A stretch of DNA of 64,000 nucleotides from Candidatus Kosakonia sp. 282A-S69. GTDB taxonomy: Bacteria > Pseudomonadota > Gammaproteobacteria > Enterobacterales > Enterobacteriaceae. Made by a program: the position numbers and the translations under genes. This document shows, in pieces, positions 33,803 to 42,879 of the stretch (the first letter of the stretch is position 1; each line of letters opens with the position of its first letter). The stretch is from NCBI RefSeq assembly GCF_029433855.1, contig NZ_JAROAU010000003.1, positions 2,331,670 to 2,395,669 on the forward strand, read 5' to 3'. Below the pieces are notes generated by a model. The model saw only the letters and a list, made by a program, of their open reading frames with translations. It was not told the DNA's origin and did no database searches.

Positions 33803-34759
33803 ATGTCCGTTATCGCTACTGTTTTCCAACCTCAACGGCCGCTACCGAAAACGGCCTGGCAGCTATTCGCTTCGCTGATTACCGGTAACTTGGTGCCGGG
33901 TCCCGCCTGGGAGAAAGGCTCCCATCGGCGTAAATTCCTGCTGCGCTCGCTGGCGATGCCCTTTGCCACCGCGCACTTTTTGTCACGCCTTGTTGACCAG
34001 CCACACCTTGCCCGCAAGCTGCATATGCAGCCGGGTCTGCCGTGCCGGTTACATCGCCCGTGGCTCTCCGTCAATCTGACGCGTCAACAGACCAGCGAGG
34101 CGATCTGCTGGCATTACGACGCGTTTCATCGTCTGCTGCCCGAAGGGATGGTCAACAGCTATCTCACTACGGCGGGCTGCACGCTGGCCCGGCTGACCGG
34201 GAGAGATGAGCAGAGTTACACCATCCGTCTCTGGTCAGACGCCGCGCTGGATAAAGAGGGTGAAGCAACGCTCACCTTCTATGACGCGCTGGAGACGCCG
34301 CTGGCGCGCCTCACCTTCACCATCTGCCCCTTTAACGGCATGACCACGCTCTATATTGGCGGGCTGCAAGGGCCAAAATCCCATGTGCCGCACGAAGCGA
34401 TCCAGGGCGCGACCAAAGCCTGCCACGGGCTGTTTCCCAAACGGCTGCTGGTTGAAGCGGCCATGATGCTGGCGCAGTTCCTCGAAGTGGAAGCTATCCG
34501 CGCGGTGAGCAATGAAACGCACATCTACCAGAGCCTGCGCTACCGTAAGAAAAAGCTGCGTCAACTGCATGCAGATTACAACAGCTTCTGGGCGTCACTG
34601 GGTGGCGTTGTCGATGGGCAGAGAGACTTTGTGCTGCCATTAATGATGCAGCGTAAACCGATTGAGGAGATCGCCAGCAAAAAACGCGCAGAGTATCGTC
34701 GCCGTTATGAGTTGCTCGACAGCCTGCAAAGCCAGACTGCCGAACGCTGCCAGCGCTAA
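33803..34759 (+). CDS. ybjX: YbjX, VirK/DUF535 family protein
   Basis: 318 residues from the ATG at 33803; a GTG at 33791 is an alternative start, and neither has a strong ribosome binding site. DUF535 (VirK/YbjX) hallmarks include the central YTIRLWSDAALDKEGEATLTFYD, IGGLQGPKS and the C-terminal YNSFWASLGG. Related Salmonella and Shigella proteins are linked to PhoP-type regulation, polymyxin resistance and virulence factor export; the biochemical role is unclear. Divergent from macA; its end overlaps the convergent ybjD end by four bases. Confidence 0.88.
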   Translation: MSVIATVFQPQRPLPKTAWQLFASLITGNLVPGPAWEKGSHRRKFLLRSLAMPFATAHFLSRLVDQPHLARKLHMQPGLPCRLHRPWLSVNLTRQQTSEAICWHYDAFHRLLPEGMVNSYLTTAGCTLARLTGRDEQSYTIRLWSDAALDKEGEATLTFYDALETPLARLTFTICPFNGMTTLYIGGLQGPKSHVPHEAIQGATKACHGLFPKRLLVEAAMMLAQFLEVEAIRAVSNETHIYQSLRYRKKKLRQLHADYNSFWASLGGVVDGQRDFVLPLMMQRKPIEEIASKKRAEYRRRYELLDSLQSQTAERCQR

Positions 34760-36414
34760 TCGGCTCTCCCGCGCGCCAGCCACAGCACGCGGGAGAACAT
34801 TTTACGCAGCAGCGGCGGGATCGCCTCCACGCCGCGCCTGCCCGCTTCCATCGCCACCTCAATCGCCAGATCCGGTTTTGACGCACGGTGGATCGCCTTG
34901 GTGATCACCCGGTGCGCATTCATCGGCACATTTGCCGGCAGCTGCGCCACGCGGTGATAGACATCATGAAACCCTTCCCGGTACATAAAATGCTCCATGT
35001 CGCGCGCCGGCAGTTCGGTTAAATGGACCCGCACCTGATCGGGATGGTTATCGAGTACGCCACGCACGGTAGCGGCATATTTTTTCCCCGCTTCGTCACC
35101 ATCAACCAGCACATGCCACTCAATGCCCATCCGCCGGGCGAATTTGATCAGCGGCTTCAGGCCGGACTGGGCGAACTCAATCACCTTTATCCCTTCGGCA
35201 TCGAAATGGTGCCCACACTGGCGCGCAAGATCGCTAATCACCCACGTTTCCGTTTCTCCCTCGACCAGCAGCCAGCAGCGGGCAAAGAGCGCCGAAGGGC
35301 GGTTGACACGAATATGAAACGCGATGCGCCGCCCATCCTCTGCGCTAAGCCCGCCCGGCCCGAGACGCCAGGCCGCGACGCGGGAGGATTCACGCACCAG
35401 CCGGCAGACATGCTCAACGGGCGTCAGCGACAGCAGTTCGCCGGAGTTAGTCGTGGTAATACGCTGCAGCGGCAGCAGGTTTAGCAACTGCCAGGCAACA
35501 GAGAGCATAATCGGATGCAGCCGCGTTTCGGGATCCTCCACCAACAGTAGCGGACGCGCATCACGGTCAAGGTGCACAGAGCCTTTAGCCTGTAGCAGCG
35601 TGGAGAAGAAGCCCAGCAGGATCACCCGGTACATGCGCCCGCCGGGCTTATCAATCATGCGGTTGATGGTATCGAGGTAGCGCCAGCTGCGCTGCTCATC
35701 ATGGGAGCGACGCCGCATCAAACGCGGAAGCGACGTGCCGCTGCCCTGCTCGGCAAAGTAGTGCTCCAGCAGTTGCACCATCGCTGACAACCCGTGGCGG
35801 ATCTGCGCATCGGTCAGGTTTTGCGGACGCGAGACCAGCTCGCGGGAGAGAAAATCGAGCTGACGCGCGGTGCTCTCCAGCAGCGGCACCTGTGGCTCGC
35901 CACCGCTGCGCAACCGCCGCATAAAACGCGCATCGCGCAGGCGTAACACCGGTGAGAGGCGAATCAGGTGGCGCGCCATCTCATCACTGTCACCTAACGG
36001 CAGCAGTTCACCTCTGGTGTCGAGAAAACCGCGCAACGTCCTCACCTCGCCCCCGGCAGAGAGCTCCCCCTCGTGGCGGTAAAAGAGACGGTGATAACCA
36101 TCATCACTGGGCACCCAGCAGTCGGCCAGCGGGCGATAGCGCCGCGTTTTGTGCCGCCCAGGTTCCGATTCACGAAAGGTGAGAATAATGTGCAGGTGGT
36201 GCTCGCGGCCGTTGATATCCCCCGGCGGGAACCAGAAGTCATCGCGCACAAAGTGGTAGAGATCGTTTTGCGGCGACAGCAGCAGGGTAAGCGCGTCCAG
36301 CAGGCTCGATTTGCCCCACGCATTCTCACCAATCAACACGTTGTTCTGTTCAAGCTGCAATGAGAGGCGATTAATACCCCGAAATCCCACAACCTCAACT
36401 CGCTCCAGAATCAT
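34756..36414 (-). CDS. ybjD: YbjD, OLD-family ATP-dependent endonuclease-like protein
   Basis: 552 residues from the ATG at 36414 (MILERVEVVGFRGINRL), with AGGAGG upstream. The N-terminal half is an SMC/RecF-like ABC ATPase with Walker A GENAWGKSS at 29-37 and VEDPETRLHP as Walker B; the C-terminal half is a TOPRIM domain with LLVEGETE and VDGDEAGKKY. This is the class 1 OLD nuclease layout. Some OLD proteins act in phage defence together with a helicase; no helicase partner is encoded next to it here, and the same gene is core in E. coli. Confidence 0.92.
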   Translation of the reverse strand: MILERVEVVGFRGINRLSLQLEQNNVLIGENAWGKSSLLDALTLLLSPQNDLYHFVRDDFWFPPGDINGREHHLHIILTFRESEPGRHKTRRYRPLADCWVPSDDGYHRLFYRHEGELSAGGEVRTLRGFLDTRGELLPLGDSDEMARHLIRLSPVLRLRDARFMRRLRSGGEPQVPLLESTARQLDFLSRELVSRPQNLTDAQIRHGLSAMVQLLEHYFAEQGSGTSLPRLMRRRSHDEQRSWRYLDTINRMIDKPGGRMYRVILLGFFSTLLQAKGSVHLDRDARPLLLVEDPETRLHPIMLSVAWQLLNLLPLQRITTTNSGELLSLTPVEHVCRLVRESSRVAAWRLGPGGLSAEDGRRIAFHIRVNRPSALFARCWLLVEGETETWVISDLARQCGHHFDAEGIKVIEFAQSGLKPLIKFARRMGIEWHVLVDGDEAGKKYAATVRGVLDNHPDQVRVHLTELPARDMEHFMYREGFHDVYHRVAQLPANVPMNAHRVITKAIHRASKPDLAIEVAMEAGRRGVEAIPPLLRKMFSRVLWLARGRAD

Positions 36415-36549
36415 CTCTCTTCCTCCTGGTCTCTCGCCCTCTCCCAACAGCATCACGACATGGGGGGAGCGCCATCGAAATCTGCAATTGCATAAAATCG
36501 CTCACTTTTTGCAGCTTTACTCACTTCAAGCCTTTCTGTAGTGTGTTGC

Positions 36550-36567
36550 AGTGCATATAAATTTACG
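36550..36567 (+). promoter_or_regulatory. lysO: possible ArgR box upstream of lysO
   Basis: AGTGCATATAAATTTACG matches most positions of the 18-bp ARG box (WNTGAATWWWWATTCANW), 18 bases before the lysO ATG. No second box is seen at 3-bp spacing. E. coli lysO is reported to respond to ArgR and lysine, which supports it. Confidence 0.4.
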
Positions 36568-36585
36568 CAAGGATTTGAGCTGTAC

Positions 36586-37485
36586 ATGTTTTCAGGATTG
36601 TTAATTATTCTTCTGCCGCTGGTGGCGGGCTACCTCATTCCGCTGCGTCACGCCGCCGCGCTCAAACTGATCAATAAATTGCTCAGCTGGATTGTCTACG
36701 TGATCCTCTTTTTTATGGGTATCAGCCTCGCCTTCCTTGATAACCTTAGCGCTAACCTGCTGTCGATAGTGCATTATTCTGCGGTCAGCGTGGTGATTAT
36801 TTTACTCTGTAACGCCTGCGCGCTGCTCTGGCTGGAGCGCTCCCTGCCGTGGAATCATCACCACCGGCAGGAGGTGTTGCCGTCGCGGCTGGCGATGGCG
36901 CTGGAGTCGTTACGCCTGTGCGGCGTGGTGCTGCTCGGCTTTGTGATTGGCCTGAGCGGGCTTGAATTGTTGCAGCACGCGACCGAAGCCAGCGAATACA
37001 CGCTTATCTTCCTGCTGCTGCTGGTCGGTATTCAGCTGCGTAACAGTGGCATGACCCTGAAACAGATTGTGCTTAATCGCCGCGGCATGATCATTGCCGT
37101 CGTTGTGGCCGCCAGTTCGCTGGTGGGCGGCGCGATCAACGCCCTGCTTCTCGATTTGCCGCTGAAGACCGGTCTGGCGATGGCCTCCGGCTTTGGCTGG
37201 TATTCCCTTTCCGGCATTTTACTCACCGAATCCTTTGGCCCGGTGATTGGCAGCGCGGCATTCTTTAACGATCTGGCGCGCGAACTCATTGCCATTATGC
37301 TGATCCCCGGGCTTATTGGCCGCAGCCGCTCCGCCGCGCTGGGGTTATGCGGCGCGACGTCGATGGATTTCACCCTGCCAGTGTTGCAACGCTCGGGCGG
37401 GCTGGAGATGGTACCCGCGGCGATTGTCCACGGCTTCGTGCTCAGCCTGTTGGTGCCGCTATTAATGGCCCTCTTCTCTGCCTGA
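36586..37485 (+). CDS. lysO: L-lysine exporter LysO
   Basis: Inner-membrane DUF340 family lysine exporter. The ATG at 36586 (MFSGLLIILLPLVAGYLIPL) gives 299 residues as in E. coli. About eight hydrophobic segments; the conserved ASGFGWYSLSGILLTESFGP and AAFFNDLARELIAI blocks are intact. E. coli has aqpZ between ybjD and this gene; here the gap to ybjD is only 171 bases. Confidence 0.94.
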   Translation: MFSGLLIILLPLVAGYLIPLRHAAALKLINKLLSWIVYVILFFMGISLAFLDNLSANLLSIVHYSAVSVVIILLCNACALLWLERSLPWNHHHRQEVLPSRLAMALESLRLCGVVLLGFVIGLSGLELLQHATEASEYTLIFLLLLVGIQLRNSGMTLKQIVLNRRGMIIAVVVAASSLVGGAINALLLDLPLKTGLAMASGFGWYSLSGILLTESFGPVIGSAAFFNDLARELIAIMLIPGLIGRSRSAALGLCGATSMDFTLPVLQRSGGLEMVPAAIVHGFVLSLLVPLLMALFSA

Positions 37486-37517
37486 TCGCCTTCGGCGGTG
37501 GGTTTCTGCCGCCAAAC

Positions 37518-37531
37518 TTGCGCTAAATCAA
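37518..37531 (+). promoter_or_regulatory. hcp: possible FNR site upstream of hcp
   Basis: TTGCGCTAAATCAA has a perfect right half-site (ATCAA) and a weaker left half. It lies about 72 bases before the middle of the NsrR-like operator, the distance expected from an upstream FNR activator at E. coli hcp. Inference from spacing and motif. Confidence 0.4.
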
Positions 37532-37590
37532 TCTCTGCGTAAATAGCCGCTAAAAGACCTTTCACCTCTTCGTCTGCACTATTAATCTTA

Positions 37591-37613
37591 AACATGTATT
37601 TTAAATATAACTT
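37591..37613 (+). promoter_or_regulatory. hcp: NsrR-like operator of hcp-hcr
   Basis: Two 11-base half-sites AACATGTATTT and AAATATAACTT separated by one T match most of the NsrR consensus inverted repeat (AAGATGCATTT-N-AAATGCATCTT). It ends 16 bases before the hcp ATG, where a bound NsrR would block the promoter until nitric oxide destroys its iron-sulfur cluster. Confidence 0.6.
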
Positions 37614-37629
37614 TAAAAAAGGTGTGACC

Positions 37630-39282
37630 ATGTTTTGTGTGCAATGTGAACAAACCATCCGTACCCCGGCAGGAAATGGCTGTTCTTACGCGCAGGGGAT
37701 GTGCGGGAAAACCGCTGAAACCTCCGATCTCCAGGATCTGCTGATTGCTGCCCTGCAGGGCCTTTCCGCCTGGGCGTGCAAAGCACGCGACTACGATCTG
37801 ATTGACCATGAGATTGATAACTTCGCGCCGCGCGCCTTCTTCTCCACCCTCACCAACGTCAACTTCGATTCGTTACGCATTATCGGTTATGCCCGTGAAG
37901 CGATTGCCAAACGCGACGCGCTGAAAGCCCTGTGTCTGGCGATCGACCCGCAGGCACGCGTAGACAATCCGATGGCAGAATTGCAGCTGGTGAGCGACGA
38001 TCCCGGCGCGTTGCAGCGCCAGGCGGCAGAATTCACCCCGAACAAAGACAAAGCGGCGATCGGCGACAATATTCTTGGCCTGCGCCTGCTCTGCCTCTAT
38101 GGCCTGAAAGGCGCAGCAGCCTACATGGAACATGCCCACGTGCTCGGCCAGTACGATAACGATCTCTACGCGCGCTACCACAACATCATGGCGTGGCTCG
38201 GCACCTGGCCTGCGGATATGAACGCTCTGCTGGAGTGCGCGATGGAGATCGGCAAGATGAACTTCAGCGTGATGAGCATTCTCGACGCCGGAGAAACCGG
38301 CCTCTATGGTCACCCGACGCCGACCCAGGTGAACGTCAAAGCGGTGGCGGGCAAGTGCATTCTCATTTCCGGTCACGACCTGAAAGATCTCTATAACCTG
38401 CTGCAACAGACCGAAGGCACCGGCGTAAACGTCTATACCCACGGCGAAATGCTGCCAGCGCACGGTTACCCGGAGCTGCGTAAATTCAAACATCTCGTCG
38501 GTAATTACGGCAGTGGCTGGCAGAATCAACAGGTCGAGTTTGCCCGCTTCCCGGGCCCGATCGTGATGACCTCCAACTGCATTATCGACCCGACCGTCGG
38601 CTCTTATGATGACCGAATCTGGACGCGCAGCATTGTCGGCTGGCCGGGCGTTAACCACCTTGAAGGCGATGACTTTGCCCCGGTGATCCGCCAGGCGCAG
38701 CAGATGTCCGGCTTCCCGTTCAGCGAAATCGAGCATCTGATCACCGTCGGTTTTGGTCGCCAGACGCTGCTCGGCGCAGTCGATACGCTAATCGATCTGG
38801 TGAGCCGCGAAAAATTGCGCCACGTCTTCCTGGTCGGCGGCTGCGATGGCGCACGCGGAGAGCGCAGCTACTTTACCGATTTTGCGACCCAGGTGCCGGA
38901 CGACTGCCTGATCCTGACGCTGGCCTGCGGCAAATACCGTTTTAACAAGCTCGACTTTGGCAACATCGAAGGCCTGCCGCGTCTGGTTGATGCCGGGCAG
39001 TGTAATGACGCCTACTCGGCGATTATTCTGGCGGTAACGCTGGCCGATAAGCTCGGCTGCGGTGTTAACGATCTGCCGCTCTCGCTGGTGCTCTCCTGGT
39101 TTGAACAGAAAGCGATTGTCATTTTGCTGACCCTGCTCTCGCTGGGTGTGAAAAACATCGTCACCGGCCCTACCGCGCCAGGCTTCCTGACGCCGGATCT
39201 GCTGGCGGTGCTGAACGAGAAGTTCGGCCTGCGCCAGGTGACCACCGTTGAGCAGGATATGCAGCAGTTACTGAGCGCATAA
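37630..39282 (+). CDS. hcp: hybrid cluster protein (nitric oxide reductase / hydroxylamine reductase)
   Basis: Fe-S/Fe-S-O enzyme that reduces nitric oxide at low concentration in anaerobic cells and is also a protein trans-nitrosylase. 550 residues from the ATG at 37630 (MFCVQCEQT). N-terminal cluster cysteines Cys3, Cys6, Cys18, Cys25; hybrid-cluster cysteines in [24 protein letters not shown] and GQCNDAYSA. The hcr start is ten bases beyond the stop, so hcp-hcr is an operon. Confidence 0.98.
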   Translation: MFCVQCEQTIRTPAGNGCSYAQGMCGKTAETSDLQDLLIAALQGLSAWACKARDYDLIDHEIDNFAPRAFFSTLTNVNFDSLRIIGYAREAIAKRDALKALCLAIDPQARVDNPMAELQLVSDDPGALQRQAAEFTPNKDKAAIGDNILGLRLLCLYGLKGAAAYMEHAHVLGQYDNDLYARYHNIMAWLGTWPADMNALLECAMEIGKMNFSVMSILDAGETGLYGHPTPTQVNVKAVAGKCILISGHDLKDLYNLLQQTEGTGVNVYTHGEMLPAHGYPELRKFKHLVGNYGSGWQNQQVEFARFPGPIVMTSNCIIDPTVGSYDDRIWTRSIVGWPGVNHLEGDDFAPVIRQAQQMSGFPFSEIEHLITVGFGRQTLLGAVDTLIDLVSREKLRHVFLVGGCDGARGERSYFTDFATQVPDDCLILTLACGKYRFNKLDFGNIEGLPRLVDAGQCNDAYSAIILAVTLADKLGCGVNDLPLSLVLSWFEQKAIVILLTLLSLGVKNIVTGPTAPGFLTPDLLAVLNEKFGLRQVTTVEQDMQQLLSA

Positions 39283-39292
39283 GGAGCGAAAA

Positions 39293-40261
39293 ATGAGCAT
39301 GCCAACCCCTCAATGCCCGTGGCGGATGCAGGTGCACCATCTCCACCAGGAGACGCCGGATGTCTGGACGCTTTCGCTGCTGTGCCATGATTACTACCCC
39401 TACCGCGCCGGGCAGTATGCGCTGGTAAGCATTGGCAATAGCGCGGACACGCTGCGTGCCTATACGCTATCCTCGACGCCGGGCGTCAGCGAATACATTA
39501 CGCTGACCATTCGCCGTATTGATGAGGGTACCGGCTCGCAGTGGCTGACGCGCGAGGTTAAGCGCGGCGATTATCTCTGGCTCTCGGACGCGCAGGGGGA
39601 ATTTACCTGCGATAACGAACCGAACGATAAGCTGTTGCTGCTGGCGGCCGGCTGCGGCGTGACGCCGATTATCTCTATGCGCCGCTGGCTGGCGAAGTAC
39701 CGCCCGCAGGCAGATGTGCGGGTGATCTTCAGCGTGCGCTCACCGCAGGATGTGATCTTTGCCGACGAGTGGCAACATTACCCGGTAACGCTGGTGGCAG
39801 AACATAACGCTACCGATGGCTTTGTGCCGGGGCGTTTAAGCCGTGAGCTGTTGAGCGCCGTGCCGGATCTCACTGCACGCACGGTAATGACCTGCGGCCC
39901 GGCGCCCTATATGGCGTGGGTTGAGCAGGAGGTCAAAGCCCTGGGCGTCACCCGCTTCTTTAAAGAGCAGTTCTTTACGCCGGTTGCCGAAGCCGCCACC
40001 AGCGGGCTGAAATTCAGCAAACTGTCGCCGGTGAAAACCTTCTATGCGCCGGTGGGCAGCACGCTGCTGGAGGCGCTGGAGAGCAATAACATGCCGGTCA
40101 ACGCCGCCTGTCGCGCAGGTGTCTGCGGCTGTTGCAAAACGCAGGTGATTTCCGGGGAGTATTCGGTCAGCAGCACCATGACGCTGACCGAGCAGGAGAT
40201 TGCCGAGGGGTTCGTGCTCGCCTGCTCCTGTCACCCGCAGGGGGATTTGATTTTAGCGTAA
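39293..40261 (+). CDS. hcr: Hcr, NADH oxidoreductase for Hcp
   Basis: Electron donor of Hcp. 322 residues as in E. coli. Ferredoxin-reductase module first, with FAD-binding RAYTLSSTPG and NAD-site AAGCGVTPI; the C-terminal plant-type [2Fe-2S] domain has CRAGVCGCC and the fourth cysteine in LACSCHP. Directly downstream of hcp and followed by a BIME repeat array. Confidence 0.97.
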   Translation: MSMPTPQCPWRMQVHHLHQETPDVWTLSLLCHDYYPYRAGQYALVSIGNSADTLRAYTLSSTPGVSEYITLTIRRIDEGTGSQWLTREVKRGDYLWLSDAQGEFTCDNEPNDKLLLLAAGCGVTPIISMRRWLAKYRPQADVRVIFSVRSPQDVIFADEWQHYPVTLVAEHNATDGFVPGRLSRELLSAVPDLTARTVMTCGPAPYMAWVEQEVKALGVTRFFKEQFFTPVAEAATSGLKFSKLSPVKTFYAPVGSTLLEALESNNMPVNAACRAGVCGCCKTQVISGEYSVSSTMTLTEQEIAEGFVLACSCHPQGDLILA

Positions 40262-40275
40262 GGTGCAAATCAACA

Positions 40276-40533
40276 TGCCGGATGGCGCTGCGCTTATCCG
40301 GCCTACAACAAAGGTGATATGCCTTTGTAGGCCGGATAAGTCGTTAGCCGCCATCCGGCAATGCAGAACATGTTCTGAACCTGTAGGCCGGATAAGACGG
40401 CAGCCGCCATCCGGCAATGCAGAACATGCTCTGAGCCTGTAGGCCGGATAAGGCGGCAGCCGCCATCCGGCAATGCAGAACATGCTCTGAACCTGTAGGC
40501 CGGACAGGGCGGCAGCCGCCATCCGGCATTTTT
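40276..40533. repeat. REP/BIME array with 56-bp period
   Basis: An inverted REP unit (GCCGGATGGCGCTGCGCTTA, from 40276) is followed by four tandem copies starting at 40327, 40383, 40439 and 40495, each 56 bases long. Each has the REP palindrome (GTAGGCCGGATAAG...GCCGCCATCCGGCA) plus a spacer ATGCAGAACATGYTCTGA. It lies between convergent hcr and the DoxX gene, the usual extragenic location. It can act in mRNA 3' protection or gyrase/IHF binding. Confidence 0.9.
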
Positions 40534-40543
40534 TACATCACCG

Positions 40544-40972
40544 TTATTTCCACGCGGGTGCCACCGAATAACGCCCTGCGCCCATCAACGCCACCGCCAG
40601 CGCGCCGAGGAAGAAGTAGACGATACTCTCAATCGCCCACGCGCCCGTGACGTCCAGCGAACCGGTTTCGCCGATGCCCACCATCAGCCAGGCGACAACC
40701 ATCGTAAACGCCAGCACCAGCGCCGCCGGACGGGTAAAAATACCAAGGATAATTAACACCGGGCAGAGCACTTCTCCCACCAGCACGCCGTAGGCGATAA
40801 ATCCCGGCAATCCTTTTGCCGCCAGCATCCCGGCGATGCCATCAATCCCGCCAATCAACTTATGCACGCCGTGAAACAGCATCAGTCCGCCCACCGCCAG
40901 ACGCAGCAGCAAGCGCCCCAAATCTTCATGCGCAAACATCTTATTAACTGAATTTAACAATGATTTAACCAT
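40544..40972 (-). CDS. DoxX family membrane protein
   Basis: 142 residues with four hydrophobic segments (LLRLAVGGLMLFHGVHKL, FIAYGVLVGEVLCPVLIILG, AALVLAFTMVVAWLMVG, SIVYFFLGALAVALMG), matching the DoxX/SURF4 layout; GRLLLRLAVGGLMLFHGVHKL and the GEVLCPVLIILGIFTRPAAL block are typical. DoxX proteins are linked to redox or quinone-associated membrane complexes, but the substrate is unknown. Not found at this place in E. coli K-12. It is divergent from poxB with 150 bases between. Confidence 0.82.
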   Translation of the reverse strand: MVKSLLNSVNKMFAHEDLGRLLLRLAVGGLMLFHGVHKLIGGIDGIAGMLAAKGLPGFIAYGVLVGEVLCPVLIILGIFTRPAALVLAFTMVVAWLMVGIGETGSLDVTGAWAIESIVYFFLGALAVALMGAGRYSVAPAWK

Positions 40973-41052
40973 ATGAAATTATTCCTTTTTTTGTGAACTA
41001 TCATCAGGCCAGCCTCTTCATCGTCAAAATAAACCTCTGTTTTACTCATGGA

Positions 41053-41058
41053 TATAAT
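41053..41058 (+). promoter_or_regulatory. poxB: possible poxB -10 element
   Basis: TATAAT in the 150-base DoxX/poxB divergent gap, about 65 bases before the poxB ATG; no good -35 sequence is visible 17 bases upstream, which would suit a sigma-S dependent promoter as known for E. coli poxB. Weak. Confidence 0.3.
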
Positions 41059-41122
41059 ATTCCCGCCTCGTTAGCGTCGATTGTCTAAGCTTGTAAGCGT
41101 GATCACAAAAAGGAGCCTCAAC

Positions 41123-42841
41123 ATGAAACAGACAGTGGCCGCGTATATCGCCAAAACCCTCGAACAGGCTGGCGTAAAACGGATTTGGGGCGTCACCGGC
41201 GACTCCCTCAACGGGCTGAGTGACAGCCTGAATCGCATGGGCACCATCGACTGGATGCCCACCCGCCATGAAGAGGTCGCCGCTTTTGCAGCCGGTGCCG
41301 AAGCGCAGGTATCGGGCGAGCTGGCGGTGTGCGCAGGCTCCTGCGGGCCGGGTAACCTGCACTTAATCAACGGCCTGTTTGATTGCCACCGTAACCGCGT
41401 CCCGGTGCTGGCCATCGCCGCGCATATTCCGTCGAGCGAAATTGGCAGCGGCTATTTTCAGGAGACCCACCCGCAGGAGCTCTTCCGCGAATGCAGCCAC
41501 TACTGCGAGCTGGTCTCTAACCCGGAGCAGATCCCGCAGGTGCTGGCGATTGCGATGCGCAAAGCGATCCTTAACCGTGGCGTCTCCGTCGTGGTGCTGC
41601 CCGGCGATGTCGCCCTGCAGGCGGCACCGGAAAACGCCAGCAGCCACTGGTATCGTGCGCCACAACCGGTGGTGGTTCCCGCCGAGGAGGAGCTGCAAAA
41701 GCTGGCGCAGCTGCTGCGCTACTCCAGCAACGTGGCACTGATGTGCGGCAGTGGCTGCGCCGGTGCGCATAAAGAGCTGCTGGCCTTCGCCGGCAAGCTG
41801 AATGCGCCGATTGTTCACGCCCTGCGCGGCAAAGAGCACGTTGAGTATGACAACCCCTTCGATGTTGGCATGACCGGGCTGATTGGCTTCTCTTCCGGCT
41901 TCCACGCCATGATGAATGCCGACACGCTGGTGCTGCTCGGCACCCAGTTCCCCTACCGCGCCTTCTACCCGAATGACGCGAAGATCATCCAGATTGATAT
42001 CAACCCGGCGAGCCTCGGCGCGCACAGCAAAGTGGATATGGCGCTGGTCGGCGATATCAAAGCAACGCTGGCGGCGCTGGTGCCGCTGCTGGAGCAGAAA
42101 ACGGATCGCGCCTTCCTCGATAAAGCGCTGGCGAACTACCGCGATGCCCGCAAAGGGCTGGACGACCTGGCAAAGCCGAGCGACAAGGCGATCCACCCGC
42201 AATATCTGGCCCAGCGCATCAGTGATTTCGCCGATGATGACGCCATCTTCACCTGCGATGTCGGCACGCCGACCGTCTGGGCGGCGCGCTATCTGAAGAT
42301 GAACGGCAAACGCCGGTTGGTTGGCTCCTTTAACCACGGCTCAATGGCTAACGCCATGCCGCAGGCGATTGGCGCTCAGGCCACCTTTCCGCAGCGCCAG
42401 GTGGTTGCGATGTGCGGCGATGGCGGCTTTAGCATGCTGATGGGCGATTTTCTCTCGGTGGCGCAGATGAAACTGCCGCTAAAGATTGTCGTCTTTAACA
42501 ACAGCGTGCTCGGCTTTGTGGCGATGGAGATGAAAGCGGGCGGTTATCTGACCGATGGCACCGAATTGCAGGCAACAAACTTTGCCCGCATCGCCGAAGC
42601 GTGCGGCATCACCGGCATTCGCGTAGAGAAATCCTCCGACGTTGACGAGGCGCTACAGCGTGCCTTCGCCATTGATGGCCCGGTGCTGATTGATGTCACC
42701 GTCGCCAAAGAGGAGCTGGCGATGCCGCCGCAAATTAAACTTGAGCAGGCGAAAGGGTTCAGCCTCTATATGCTGCGCGCGATCATTAACGGGCGCGGCG
42801 ACGAGGTGGTTGAACTGGCGAAAACCAACTGGCTCAGGTAA
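41123..42841 (+). CDS. poxB: pyruvate dehydrogenase (quinone), pyruvate oxidase
   Basis: Peripheral membrane ThDP-FAD enzyme that decarboxylates pyruvate to acetate and CO2 and passes electrons to ubiquinone, mainly in stationary phase. 572 residues from the ATG at 41123 ([17 protein letters not shown]), with AGGAG upstream. ThDP motif [15 protein letters not shown]...VVFNN near residue 430, N-terminal ThDP glutamate in HEEVAAFAA, and the amphipathic C-terminal tail [12 protein letters not shown] that binds lipid. First gene of a poxB-ltaE-ybjT operon. Confidence 0.98.
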   Translation: MKQTVAAYIAKTLEQAGVKRIWGVTGDSLNGLSDSLNRMGTIDWMPTRHEEVAAFAAGAEAQVSGELAVCAGSCGPGNLHLINGLFDCHRNRVPVLAIAAHIPSSEIGSGYFQETHPQELFRECSHYCELVSNPEQIPQVLAIAMRKAILNRGVSVVVLPGDVALQAAPENASSHWYRAPQPVVVPAEEELQKLAQLLRYSSNVALMCGSGCAGAHKELLAFAGKLNAPIVHALRGKEHVEYDNPFDVGMTGLIGFSSGFHAMMNADTLVLLGTQFPYRAFYPNDAKIIQIDINPASLGAHSKVDMALVGDIKATLAALVPLLEQKTDRAFLDKALANYRDARKGLDDLAKPSDKAIHPQYLAQRISDFADDDAIFTCDVGTPTVWAARYLKMNGKRRLVGSFNHGSMANAMPQAIGAQATFPQRQVVAMCGDGGFSMLMGDFLSVAQMKLPLKIVVFNNSVLGFVAMEMKAGGYLTDGTELQATNFARIAEACGITGIRVEKSSDVDEALQRAFAIDGPVLIDVTVAKEELAMPPQIKLEQAKGFSLYMLRAIINGRGDEVVELAKTNWLR

Positions 42842-42879
42842 AACAGAGGGCATTACCCATCGCAAGATAAGGAAATGCC

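Noticed and set aside
40253-40522. Open frames and possible CRISPR-like regularity in the 56-bp array
   Set aside because: The whole unit including the spacer is repeated, no variable spacers exist, and the core is a REP palindrome; the repeated peptide is a by-product.
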